Below are positions 1 to 6,653 of a stretch of DNA of 33,795 nt, piece by piece. The position numbers were made by a program, and so were the translations under genes. This DNA is from a bacterium (lineage in GTDB: Bacteria > Acidobacteriota > Thermoanaerobaculia > Multivoradales > J023), in contig JAAELT010000369.1 of the NCBI GenBank assembly GCA_024226315.1, positions 1 through 33,795 on the forward strand, in the 5' to 3' direction. The notes beneath the pieces are model-generated. The model was not told the origin of the DNA and searched no databases. It saw only the letters and a program-made list of their open reading frames with translations. Numbering within the stretch: position 1 is the first letter of the stretch; every line of letters starts with the position of its first letter.

Positions 1-363
1 GAGATCGAGGCCGAGGCGGCGGCCCGTCACGAGGAGCTCGGCACCGCGCCGCTGGGAATGGAGAAGATCAGGCGTCAGGATCCCCTCTCACGCCCGGCGA
101 AGAGCAAGCGCTCGCCCAAGCCACTGTGCCATGCGGCGAGCAAGCAGATGCGCGAGCGTGTGCAACAAGCGCACCGGGCTTTCGTCGAGATGTTTCGGGA
201 AGCGTCGCTGAAGGTGAAGTTCGGCAATGTGGCGAAGGCGCTCTTCCCCAAGGGTTGCTTTCCTTCGAGCCTTCCTTTTGTCCGGACAGGTGAGGAGTTC
301 GATCCGTTGGCGGACGCCGGCGGCTCACGCAACTTCGCGCTCGCGCTCGCTGCGGCCGGCTGA
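1..363 (+). CDS. C-terminal part of a probable REP-associated (Y1-type) transposase, cut by window edge
   Basis: The reading frame is open from base 1 to the stop at 361-363, so this is the last ~120 residues of a longer protein; the first in-frame ATG at 58 is internal. The visible part has a His-Ala-Ala-Ser stretch (CHAASKQM), a basic segment, an amphipathic helix with aromatic residues (AFVEMFREASLKVKFG) and a terminal FPKGCFPSSLPFV motif. From memory this matches the C-terminal tail of REP-associated IS200-like tyrosine transposases found in Acidobacteriota and Myxococcota. The catalytic HUH motif and tyrosine would lie upstream of the window and cannot be checked. Repeat-rich, palindrome-containing DNA follows directly, as expected near such transposases. 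It could instead be an unrelated conserved hypothetical protein. Confidence 0.5.
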   Translation, partial: EIEAEAAARHEELGTAPLGMEKIRRQDPLSRPAKSKRSPKPLCHAASKQMRERVQQAHRAFVEMFREASLKVKFGNVAKALFPKGCFPSSLPFVRTGEEFDPLADAGGSRNFALALAAAG

Positions 364-589
364 GCCACAGGCGAGCACCTGCCGGCCTCGGTAGCCGAGT
401 GCTGGGTATCGAGAGAACTGCACTCAAACGGATCGGTGTGTCTGCCCGCAGCCCTGATTTCGCAATATCTTCAGATATCGAAGCTCGACCTCGCAGCGGG
501 CCCGCCCGCCGATTCGACGACGTGGAATCGGCCCGTCAGCGAACTGCGAATCGCTGGATCGGGGGCGCTTCGCTGTTGCCGGACGGCCT

Positions 590-648
590 CCGCCCGAGGT
601 GGCCGCCCGAGGTGGCCGGCCTCCGCCCGAGGCTCCGCCCGAGGTGGC
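590..648. repeat. Short direct repeats of CCGCCCGAGGTGGC
   Basis: The 14-mer CCGCCCGAGGTGGC occurs at 590-603, 603-616 and 635-648, with a shortened copy (CCGCCCGAGGC) at 623-633. The first two copies share one base. It looks like slippage-generated, low-complexity GC-rich repetition. Confidence 0.8.
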
Positions 649-720
649 TGGAACCTATTTACCGCCGCTCTTGTCCGCCCGGCGACAGTGTGGCGAATCG
701 ACATTTCGCATTCTGACCGG

Positions 721-799
721 ACAGGAGGGCTCTGGGCTTGCGCAGATAACGGACAAGGCGCTCCTGTTCGTTACTCGGGCTCGCCCAAGAGCCTCCTGT
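721..799. repeat. Imperfect inverted repeat (17-base arms)
   Basis: ACAGGAGGGCTCTGGGC at 721-737 is nearly the reverse complement of 783-799, whose complement reads ACAGGAGGCTCTTGGGC; the arms differ by a one-base shift. About 45 bases separate them. It could be a palindromic REP/MITE-like unit given the transposase tail upstream. No target duplication was seen. Confidence 0.45.
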
Positions 800-1153
800 T
801 CGGCACGGTGCCGGAGTCGAGCTGGTCACAGGAGCTGCCTGCCCGAACAGCGCGCCTTTCGGCGCTAGCCAAAGACCAGCTGGGCCGGACGTGGCGCCTT
901 TCGGGAAGGCCCACCGCCCTGCTTGCCCGAGCGTGGCCCGTTTGGAGATCCGCAGAATGCTCCACGGCGGCGGCCGAGAGCCGATTCGGAGCCAAATCGA
1001 GTTACGTCGCTCTGGAACCGCGCAATTGGAGCGCCGACGAACTGACCCTACCGGGGCGTTGCACTACCTGAAGACAGAAACTGTGACTCCAGGGCCTCAG
1101 TTCTCGGTCGTGCCCTCGGCCCGAGGGACTCTCGTGGCCGCCAAAGTCGTCCC

Positions 1154-1447
1154 GTCGGACGTAGTTGCAGCGCCGCCGAACCCCTCTTTCGCAGGTCGGA
1201 CATAGTTCCGGCGCCGCCGAGCTCGTTTTCCGCGCGTCAGACGCAATTCGAGCGGCGCCGGTCTCGTCTTTCCGGGCGTCGGGCGCGACCGGCGACGACC
1301 GACAAGCGTTCGACCGCGAAAAGGACACCATCTTGGGCGTGAACCAGACGTTCGACCGGAAAAAGGACATCATCCTGGACGCGAACCAGACGTTCGACCG
1401 GAAAAAAGACATCACTCCGGACGCGCGACAGACGCTCGACCAAAGGA
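1154..1447. repeat. Degenerate tandem array with 42-bp period
   Basis: The last three units are clear: CGTTCGACCG starts at 1307, 1349 and 1391, exactly 42 bases apart, followed by a partial copy (CGCTCGACC) at 1433. The 1349 and 1391 units differ at only a few positions. Further left, GTCGGACGTAG (1154), GTCGGACATAG (1194), GTCAGACGCAA (1236) and GTCGGGCGCGA (1278) recur at 40-42-base steps, so the same period continues with more divergence. Because 42 is a multiple of three, frames stay open on both strands; a 97-residue plus-strand ORF with a 14-residue repeat is probably a by-product. Units abut without unique spacers, so this is not a CRISPR array. It ends just before the toxin gene's stop codon. 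Confidence 0.8.
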
Positions 1448-1460
1448 ATCACAACTGAGA

Positions 1461-1889
1461 TCATCGGCCGGTGGACTTGTAGGGTAGCTCCAGGCTCCGC
1501 AGCCCCTCGACCGCCTGATACTCCGGATCCTTGTGGACGAGAGCGGTCCCGAGCAACGTTGCCAACCCGCAGATCCAGGCATCGGCGAGGGAGACAGCGA
1601 ACGTCGCCTTGATACGAGCCGCCTCCCGCCTCCAGGCCTCGTCCGACTGGACGAGCTCGATCGGCCAGGCCTTGACCAGATCGCATACCTGCCGGGCCTC
1701 CTCGGCGCCGAGGCGCTGGCGGGTGATGTAGTCGAGCTCCATCAGCGCCATGAACGGCACGTAGACCTCGGTGGCGTCCTCCTGTCCCTCTGCCGCCGCT
1801 TCCTCGAGAGCTCTCAGGACGACGTCCGCCCCGGGCTCCCCATCGAAGACCGTGATGAGGGCGGTGGTGTCGAGGACGTAAGACGCCAC
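1461..1889 (-). CDS. vapC: VapC-type PIN-domain ribonuclease toxin
   Basis: This 142-residue protein fits the size and layout of VapC toxins, which are Mg-dependent PIN nucleases that cut tRNA or rRNA and are held inactive by a partner antitoxin. The expected acidic residues are visible: Asp7 in VLDTTAL, Glu51 in MALMELDY, Asp103 in SLADAW and Asp121 in HKDPEY. The start is GTG at 1889, one base after the antitoxin stop codon, so the two genes should be cotranscribed and translationally coupled, with the antitoxin first as usual. The RNA target cannot be predicted. Degenerate repeat arrays lie on both sides of the pair, which fits a mobile or accessory origin. Assignment to the PIN family is firm; activity is inferred. 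Confidence 0.88.
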   Translation of the reverse strand: MASYVLDTTALITVFDGEPGADVVLRALEEAAAEGQEDATEVYVPFMALMELDYITRQRLGAEEARQVCDLVKAWPIELVQSDEAWRREAARIKATFAVSLADAWICGLATLLGTALVHKDPEYQAVEGLRSLELPYKSTGR

Positions 1890-1890
1890 G

Positions 1891-2127
1891 TCAATGCCGC
1901 TCGCGGAGCCGTTCTCGCTGGCGTTCCTCCAGCAGACTCTCGGTGGTGAGCCCGCGACCCCGGAGGAGCCCGAGAGACGCTTTCATGGGGTCCGCGGGGA
2001 TCGGGCGAACTTCGATGTAGCCGTCTCTCAGCTCCCACTCCAGCTTCGAATTCGGCTCGATCTCGAGCTCGCGCCGGATCTCGCTGGGGATCACCGTTTG
2101 CCCGCGTACAGAAACGGTTGTCTGCAA
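1891..2127 (-). CDS. vapB: AbrB/MazE-like antitoxin of the VapBC pair
   Basis: This 78-residue protein has an N-terminal swapped-hairpin AbrB/SpoVT-type DNA-binding domain (TTVSVRGQTVIPSEIRREL, then KLEWELRDGYIEVRPI) and a charged C-terminal tail (LLEERQRERLRERH) of the kind that wraps the partner toxin. It should neutralise the downstream PIN toxin and repress the operon. I chose TTG at 2127 because a strong Shine-Dalgarno (GGGAGGTGAG on the minus strand, bases 2131-2140) lies just before it and because the AbrB domain begins there. The upstream in-frame ATG at 2202 lies inside the predicted operator and upstream of the predicted transcription start, so it is unlikely to be used. Confidence 0.85.
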   Translation of the reverse strand: MQTTVSVRGQTVIPSEIRRELEIEPNSKLEWELRDGYIEVRPIPADPMKASLGLLRGRGLTTESLLEERQRERLRERH

Positions 2128-2130
2128 GAT

Positions 2131-2140
2131 CTCACCTCCC
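2131..2140 (-). promoter_or_regulatory. Ribosome binding site deciding the antitoxin start
   Basis: The minus strand reads GGGAGGTGAG, three bases before the TTG codon at 2127. This near-perfect anti-Shine-Dalgarno match favours the TTG start over the ATG at 2202. Confidence 0.75.
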
Positions 2141-2182
2141 TGGTCAAGAAGTGTACCCCCGAGCAAGACACTCGGCGATTTA

Positions 2183-2206
2183 CAAGATAATTGTACAATC
2201 ATCTTG
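2183..2206. promoter_or_regulatory. 24-bp palindromic operator of the toxin-antitoxin operon
   Basis: The two 12-base halves, CAAGATAATTGT and ACAATCATCTTG, are reverse complements at 11 of 12 positions. The element covers the predicted -10 box. It is AT-rich in an otherwise GC-rich setting. An AbrB-type antitoxin dimer or toxin-antitoxin complex would be the natural ligand, giving negative autoregulation; that ligand is inferred. Confidence 0.72.
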
Positions 2207-2218
2207 CAAGACGGTCAA
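2190..2218 (-). promoter_or_regulatory. Sigma70-type promoter of the toxin-antitoxin operon
   Basis: On the minus strand, TTGACC (2218-2213) and TACAAT (2195-2190) are separated by exactly 17 bases; each hexamer matches consensus at 5 of 6 positions. Transcription would begin near 2183, giving a leader of about 55 bases before the TTG start. The palindrome at 2183-2206 overlaps the -10 box, so repressor binding would block polymerase. Confidence 0.75.
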
Positions 2219-2356
2219 TCGGGGATGTCACCGGAGACGAACCGCGGCAGCGACCGCGGCGTGCGTACCGAGGCGGTGACGTCCACTACCTTCATGGGCC
2301 TCCCGCGGAGCCCGCGCTCCAATCGGGACATATCGTGTCCAGGTGGGCCTCTTCGG

Positions 2357-2374
2357 TTCTCCCTTCGGGGAGAA
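2357..2374. repeat. Hairpin with UUCG tetraloop
   Basis: TTCTCCC-TTCG-GGGAGAA forms a perfect 7-bp stem closed by C-G around a UUCG loop, an unusually stable RNA hairpin. No T-tract follows on either strand, so it is not a classical terminator. It is the first element of the palindrome cluster that continues to about 2560. Confidence 0.6.
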
Positions 2375-2567
2375 AAATGTCCTCCCCCGGAGGCGGGGAA
2401 CTCTTGTCGTGCGCCGGAAATGTTGTTCCCCGTCACCAGGGAACGATGTCTGAACGTCGAAAATGTTCTTCCCCGGAGGCGGGGAGGGACATTTTCGGGC
2501 CTCGTCGGTACCTATCGTGTCCAGGGGAAGGACATTTTCGACGCCCGAAAGTCGTTCCCCGGGAGCA
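2372..2567. repeat. Cluster of related palindromic units, about 42-bp spacing
   Basis: Units beginning GAAAAATGTCC (2372), GGAAATGTTG (2416) and GAAAATGTTC (2459) lie 43-44 bases apart, and each carries a left arm ending in CCCC, a short loop and a G-rich right arm. The third is the best: arms at 2458-2474 and 2481-2497 pair over about 17 bases with two mismatches around the loop GGAGGC. The second has a GTTCCC/GGGAAC stem (2425-2444). Inverted fragments follow (GGGGAAGGACATTTTCG near 2535, then GAAAGTCGTTCCCC). The loop sequence GGAGGC is shared by units one and three. This is a REP-like palindrome family, close in period to the 1154-1447 array. Confidence 0.65.
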
Positions 2568-2569
2568 GG

Positions 2570-2875
2570 TCAGATCTTCACGGGTAGAAAACCGGTGCGT
2601 GTACCGTGAATTGTTCGCTCAGCCGTAGCGAGGTGCACCCGCGCCGTCTGATCCTGGGAAGCGGTGACGATCCGCTCGCCGTCCAGGCTGAAATCGATCA
2701 CCTCGATCGCGTCGTCGTGCGCCGTGATGACCACCGGATCGCCCAACCCACCGGCATACCACACCCGCACCTCGCCGTCCTCCGAGGCGGTGGCCACGCG
2801 GCTGCCCAGCGGGCTGAGCGCACCTAAATAGGTCGATGCTTTCGTATCCAGCAGAATGCAAGCATCCACATCCAT
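2570..2875 (-). pseudogene. Remnant of a WD40-repeat protein
   Basis: The frame encodes 101 residues containing about two WD40 blades: GALSPLGSRVATASEDGEVR followed by VW, then HDDAIEVIDFSLDGERIVTA followed by SQDQTARV. Real WD40 propellers need around seven blades, usually in proteins of over 300 residues. The first ~14 residues do not look like WD40 sequence, and the plus-strand promoter and start of the next gene lie immediately upstream, so the rest is missing. The second blade lacks its final Trp and the protein ends soon after. I read it as the decayed 3' end of a larger gene, probably once a kinase- or caspase-linked WD40 regulator of the type common in this kind of genome; the original partner is unknown. 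Confidence 0.6.
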
Positions 2876-2928
2876 CGCACTTGCGCTGTTGTCCGCATCG
2901 CTTCGCCGATGATTCTAACGTCCGAGGT

Positions 2929-2936
2929 GTAGAATC
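2929..2936 (+). promoter_or_regulatory. -10 promoter element (TG-TAGAAT)
   Basis: TAGAAT at 2931-2936 is directly preceded by TG. Transcription would begin near 2943, only about seven bases before the ATG at 2950. No good -35 box is visible. The same element recurs before other gene starts in this window. Confidence 0.5.
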
Positions 2937-2949
2937 CCGCCGCGCCTCG

Positions 2950-4518
2950 ATGACCACATCCGCCGACCCTTCAGCACCGCTCCGCGACCAGCGAGCCCTC
3001 CCCTGGCTGCTCGCTGCGCTCTGCCTTCTCTACCTGCTGCCGGTGCTCTTGACCCCGCACCTGCCGATGCAGGACCTGCCCAACCATCTGGCGATCGTCG
3101 ATGCGCTGGCCCGGCAGGAGATCGATCCGGGGTGGTCGGAGCACTTCGCGTCGAGGCTCGGTTTGAGACCCTACGCCGCCTACTACGGCCTCGCCTTGCC
3201 GCCGGCGAAGCTGCTCGGCCCGTCCGCGGCCAACCGCCTCGTGCTGGCGCTCTACGTCGCCGGCTTCATCGCCGCGGCGTCCTTCCTCGTCGGTTCTCTG
3301 CGCCACGCCGGACGCTGGTGCGTGCTCCTCTTCTTCCCCCTGATCTACAACGACTTCTACCTCGTCGGCCTGGTCAACTTCCTGCTGGCGATCCCGCTGG
3401 CCATGCTGGGCGCCGGCGCCAGCCTGCGTCTGCTCGCCGAAGGCCGGCGGCGCACCGGCTATGCGGTGCTGCTCGGCGCGGTCGCGCTGCTCGTCTACTG
3501 GACCCACCCGCTGGCCCTGGTCATGCTCCTCGCCGTCATCGCGGCCGTGGCCCTGCGCGCGACGACGTGGAGGGCGCGAGCCGTGCTCGGGATCGCGCTC
3601 GCACCGGCGGCGGTGCTGCTCCTGGGGTTCACCCTGCAGACTGCGAAGTTCGGTGGCTCCGCAGTCTGGCTCTCGGCGACCTTCAAGGCCACCTACCTGG
3701 CGCTCTCGCCGCTGATGTTCGTGGAGGCCGCCGATCGCGTGACGTTCTGGATCAGCGCCTTGATCCTGGGGATCCTGCTGGTGGCCGGCGCGCGGCGCGC
3801 GATCACGGCAGGCGGGCGCGGGCGTAGCCCCTGGATCCTCGCCGGCGTCTTGCTCGTGCTCTACCTGGCTTGTCCGTTCGTCCTCGGCTCAACCGTCTGG
3901 AGCGACGCGCGGGTCGCGTTCCTCTTCTGGATCGCGCTGCTCTGTGCCCTGAGCCCACACCTGCTGGCGACCCGCGCCGAGAAGCTGGCCGCCGTCGCCC
4001 TGTGCCTTCTCTGCCTGGTAGGAGTCCAGCGGGGTCATCGCGCCTTCAGCGCCGAGATCGAGCCGCTCTTCGAGGTGATTGATCAGAGCCCCCCGGCCGC
4101 GCGTTTCCTGTCGATCAGCTTTGACCAGCAGAGCCGGGTCGTCCAGCCGTTCTACGCCCGCCGTGGAGACATTCCGTTCTTCTCGCTCCACGTCCACACC
4201 GGCGCGTACTACCACCTCGCCCGCGGCGGCGTGAGCCCGTTCATGACCTTCTGGGCGGGGCTCCCCTGGCTGCCGCTCGAGCTGAAGAACGAGGTCTACG
4301 AGACGGCGTTCGCGATCGGCGATCCGTTCGCTCCAGGGAAGCTGCTGCAGAAACTTCCCCGCCTCGACCGTGAGCTCGACCTGGTCTTGACCCGGGGCGC
4401 GCCGCCCCGAGCTACCGGTTTCCTCGAGGCCTTCGCCGCTCCCGCCGTGCGGGTGGAGCCCTACACGCTGTTCGTCATGAACCACCGCCTGCCGCCCGCG
4501 CGAGAGCAGGCGGACTGA
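2950..4518 (+). CDS. Uncharacterised polytopic membrane protein, GT-C-like
   Basis: This 522-residue protein opens with a transmembrane helix (PWLLAALCLLYLLPVLLT, ~16-34) and an extracytoplasmic loop PMQDLPNHLAIVDALA, followed by about eight to nine further hydrophobic segments and a ~130-residue C-terminal soluble region (SISFDQQSRVVQPFYARRGD and onward). A first periplasmic loop with an acidic residue followed by many helices is the GT-C glycosyltransferase layout, and QD(L/Y)PNH loops occur in uncharacterised GT-C-like families; the substrate is unknown. ATG at 2950 was preferred over an in-frame ATG at 2836 because the N-terminal extension lies upstream of the -10 element at 2931-2936 and has no membrane-protein character. 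It is probably the first gene of the plus-strand glycan block, with its own near-leaderless promoter. Confidence 0.75.
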   Translation: MTTSADPSAPLRDQRALPWLLAALCLLYLLPVLLTPHLPMQDLPNHLAIVDALARQEIDPGWSEHFASRLGLRPYAAYYGLALPPAKLLGPSAANRLVLALYVAGFIAAASFLVGSLRHAGRWCVLLFFPLIYNDFYLVGLVNFLLAIPLAMLGAGASLRLLAEGRRRTGYAVLLGAVALLVYWTHPLALVMLLAVIAAVALRATTWRARAVLGIALAPAAVLLLGFTLQTAKFGGSAVWLSATFKATYLALSPLMFVEAADRVTFWISALILGILLVAGARRAITAGGRGRSPWILAGVLLVLYLACPFVLGSTVWSDARVAFLFWIALLCALSPHLLATRAEKLAAVALCLLCLVGVQRGHRAFSAEIEPLFEVIDQSPPAARFLSISFDQQSRVVQPFYARRGDIPFFSLHVHTGAYYHLARGGVSPFMTFWAGLPWLPLELKNEVYETAFAIGDPFAPGKLLQKLPRLDRELDLVLTRGAPPRATGFLEAFAAPAVRVEPYTLFVMNHRLPPAREQAD

Positions 4519-4557
4519 CGGCGGACGCCGCGCCGCGCCGTCTGACAAGATCGGGCG

Positions 4558-4695
4558 ATGGACGTCGCCGCCCTCATCCTCGACTTCGACGGCACCATCC
4601 ACTCCGTGACCCGGCATCTGGAGATGCCCGCGGCCGAGCTGGTGGTCGAGTCTCTGGAGGGTCTCGGCCTGGGCGAGATCCTCGGCAAGATCTGA
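4558..4695 (+). CDS. 45-residue micro-ORF carrying a HAD motif I (possible remnant)
   Basis: ATG at 4558 to TGA at 4693-4695 encodes 45 residues beginning MDVAALILDFDGTIHSV, a textbook HAD-superfamily motif I (hhhhDxDGT). The remaining ~28 residues (MPAAELVVESLEGLGLGEIL and onward) do not contain motifs II-IV, and no HAD frame continues afterwards. A weak -10-like TGACAAGAT ends seven bases before the ATG. It is either the stump of a deleted HAD phosphatase gene or a genuine small protein that resembles HAD by chance. It lies in the 267-base gap between two membrane-protein genes. Function not assigned. Confidence 0.35.
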   Translation: MDVAALILDFDGTIHSVTRHLEMPAAELVVESLEGLGLGEILGKI

Positions 4696-4761
4696 CCCGA
4701 GAGGTCGGATTTCCCCGCCTCGGCAGCCACCCTGGTCGCTCGGGAGCCTGCCCGATGCCCG

Positions 4762-4770
4762 TGCTACCAT
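4762..4770 (+). promoter_or_regulatory. Extended -10 promoter element (TGCTACCAT)
   Basis: TG at 4762-4763 precedes TACCAT at 4765-4770 with a one-base gap, an extended -10 pattern. The predicted start near 4777 leaves roughly nine bases before the ATG at 4786. No -35 match was found. Confidence 0.45.
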
Positions 4771-4785
4771 CCCCGTCCCGCAACC

Positions 4786-6630
4786 ATGACTCTCGACAAG
4801 ACTTCCCACCTGGGCTACCTGCTGCCCTTCGCCGGCGCCGCCCTGGTCCTGCTCCTGCTGGACGCCGCGACTGCCAACCTGATGTCCGGCAGCGAGCTCG
4901 ATCTCGGCACCTCGCTCAACCTGCCGACCCCGGGCTACGCGCGCTACCTGGCGCTCTACATGTTGTACGGCTCGCTGGCGGCCGGCCTGATCGCAGTCGG
5001 CCTGGTGCGCCTGGTCTCGACCGGCGGCCTGGAGAGGCGACTCGCCGACGCCTGGCGGGCGGCGGACGACCGCAAGTGGATCGTCTACGCCAGCGTCTTC
5101 GCGCTGCTGATCCCGGCGGCGCTGCGCACCTTCCTGCTGCAGGGGGCGCCGCTGACCGACGACGAGTCGGCCTACCGGTACATGGCCCAATTGGTGGCCT
5201 CGGGAAGGGTCTACGGCGATTCGCCGGCACTCAAGCTGTTCTTCGACAACCGCTTCATGGTCAACGACGGCAAGGTCTTCGCCCATTTCTTCATCGGCTG
5301 GCCGGCGCTGCTCGCCCCCGGGGTGTGGCTGGGGATCCCCGGCTTCATGAACTCCATCTACTCGGCGCTCACCGTGCCGGCACTCTTCGCCGTCTTGCGG
5401 CGCCTCGCCGGCAGCGGCTGGGCGAAGGGGGGCACGCTGCTCTATCTCTCCTCGCCGATGCTGATGGTCACGGCGGCCACCGAGACCTCCCACACCAGCT
5501 GCGTGGCGGCGCTGGCGTGGTTCACGCTCCTGGTGCTGAGGAGCCGCGACGCCGACGCCCCCTGGTGGGTACACAGCGCCGCCGCCACGGTCTTCTGCGT
5601 CGCCTTCTTCATCCGCCCGTCCTCGGCTCTCGGGGTGGGTCTGCCGCTCCTGGCGTGGTGGCTCCTGGGGCTGCGGGGGCGCGCGGCGATGCGCCACTTC
5701 GCGGCTTTCGCGGTGCCCGCCGTGGTGCTGGCGGCACTGTTTCTCACCGTCAACAAGCTGCAGACCGGCTCATACTTCGAGGTCGCCTACCAGCGCGCCT
5801 ACACCTACGCGGTGGAGAACGACTTCCGCTTCTCGCTGTGGCCGAAAGAGGTCGACGGCGGCGCCTTCAACGAGCTCGTGTTCGGCGACCCGCGGCGGGC
5901 GCTGGCGATCACGGGCGCGGCCCTGGCGCGGCTCAACGTCACTTTCCTGGGCTGGCCCTGCTCCCTGCTCTTCGGTTTGTTCGCCGGCCGGGGTAGACTC
6001 CGCGCAACCCTGCTGCTGTCGTGCCTCTGCTACCTCGCTCTGCACTTCTACACCAACAATGTCGGCATCGATACCTTCGCGCCCATGCACTTCTTCGAGC
6101 TGGCGTGGCCGGCGCTCTTGCTGAGCGTATGCGGACTCGAACGGATCACGCGGGCCCTGGCCGGCCTCGCCGGCCCGCCGGAAGGCTGGCGCGTCCGCTG
6201 GCTGCCCGCGGCGCTCGCCTGCGCGCTGGTGATCACCAGCCTGATCGCCTACGTGCCGGTGCGCTTCGCGGCGATCGGCAAGGTGGCCGGCAACGTCGCG
6301 CTGCCGTTCGAGGCGCTGCGCGAGGCGGGTATGGGGCCGAGCGTGATCTTCGTGCAGAAGCCCTTCATTCAGTACTGCAAGAGCGCCCCGACGCGGGGCT
6401 GGGTGTTCGTGCGCCCCAACAACGACCCGGAGCTGACGAACGACGTGCTTTGGGCCAACCATTTGAGCATCGAGAAAAACCAGCTGCTCATGCGCCGGTT
6501 CCCGGATCGCGAGGGATTCGTGATGGCCTGGGACCGCGACTGCCGGGTGGTCTTCATCCCCCTGGCGAATCTCGCGCCTGGCGCGCTGCCGGACGCGCCG
6601 GTGAGTGGCATCGAAGAAGTCGGCACCTGA
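4786..6630 (+). CDS. GT-C membrane glycosyltransferase (PMT/ArnT-like)
   Basis: This 614-residue polytopic protein shows the GT39/ArnT plan: N-terminal helices, an acidic first-loop motif LTDDESAYRYMAQ (Asp125, Asp126, Glu127), then alternating helices, and a C-terminal periplasmic portion (QKPFIQYCKSAPTRGWVFVR). Members transfer a sugar from a polyprenyl-phosphate donor to a lipid, glycan or protein on the outer face of the inner membrane. It is a paralogue of the gene at 19242-21128: both have a (V/T)DDE loop, a comparable SYF/SPL-type mid region and a late (P/H)(I/M)(Y/H)(Y/F)FEL motif in the last third. It lies 23 bases upstream of the flavoprotein gene, so the two are probably cotranscribed. 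No Shine-Dalgarno is evident, in line with a very short leader. Sugar and acceptor are unknown. Confidence 0.8.
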   Translation: MTLDKTSHLGYLLPFAGAALVLLLLDAATANLMSGSELDLGTSLNLPTPGYARYLALYMLYGSLAAGLIAVGLVRLVSTGGLERRLADAWRAADDRKWIVYASVFALLIPAALRTFLLQGAPLTDDESAYRYMAQLVASGRVYGDSPALKLFFDNRFMVNDGKVFAHFFIGWPALLAPGVWLGIPGFMNSIYSALTVPALFAVLRRLAGSGWAKGGTLLYLSSPMLMVTAATETSHTSCVAALAWFTLLVLRSRDADAPWWVHSAAATVFCVAFFIRPSSALGVGLPLLAWWLLGLRGRAAMRHFAAFAVPAVVLAALFLTVNKLQTGSYFEVAYQRAYTYAVENDFRFSLWPKEVDGGAFNELVFGDPRRALAITGAALARLNVTFLGWPCSLLFGLFAGRGRLRATLLLSCLCYLALHFYTNNVGIDTFAPMHFFELAWPALLLSVCGLERITRALAGLAGPPEGWRVRWLPAALACALVITSLIAYVPVRFAAIGKVAGNVALPFEALREAGMGPSVIFVQKPFIQYCKSAPTRGWVFVRPNNDPELTNDVLWANHLSIEKNQLLMRRFPDREGFVMAWDRDCRVVFIPLANLAPGALPDAPVSGIEEVGT

Positions 6631-6653
6631 GAGGTCGGTAGGGAGGGACGGTC

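Larger units (their letters stand above)
364..1153. other. Non-coding, repeat-rich intergenic stretch
   Basis: No convincing gene was found in about 790 bases between the transposase tail and the 42-bp array. Short ORFs occur in several frames on both strands, but they are compositionally shapeless, Arg/Pro/Ala-rich and mutually overlapping, as expected for random GC-rich DNA. The stretch contains short direct repeats (590-648) and an imperfect long inverted repeat (721-799), listed separately. No tRNA, terminator or promoter could be recognised. Confidence 0.6.

Noticed and set aside
1154..1447. Possible CRISPR array
   Set aside because: Units abut without unique spacers, they diverge progressively, and no cas gene is present.
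1165..1458. 97-residue ORF with 14-residue repeat (QTFDRKKDIILDAN) over the tandem array
   Set aside because: The 42-base period keeps frames open on both strands, there is no ribosome site, and the amino-acid repeat degrades in parallel with the DNA. Treated as repeat DNA.
2357..2374. UUCG hairpin as an intrinsic terminator
   Set aside because: No T-run follows the stem on either strand.
2191..2628. Plus-strand ORFs across the palindrome cluster
   Set aside because: Two overlapping frames are open by composition; both run through hairpins and show no family resemblance.
3889..5697. Long minus-strand ORF (602 residues) opposite the first GT-C genes
   Set aside because: Gln/Arg/Gly/Glu-rich antisense shadow of high-GC coding DNA; the plus strand encodes recognisable membrane proteins.
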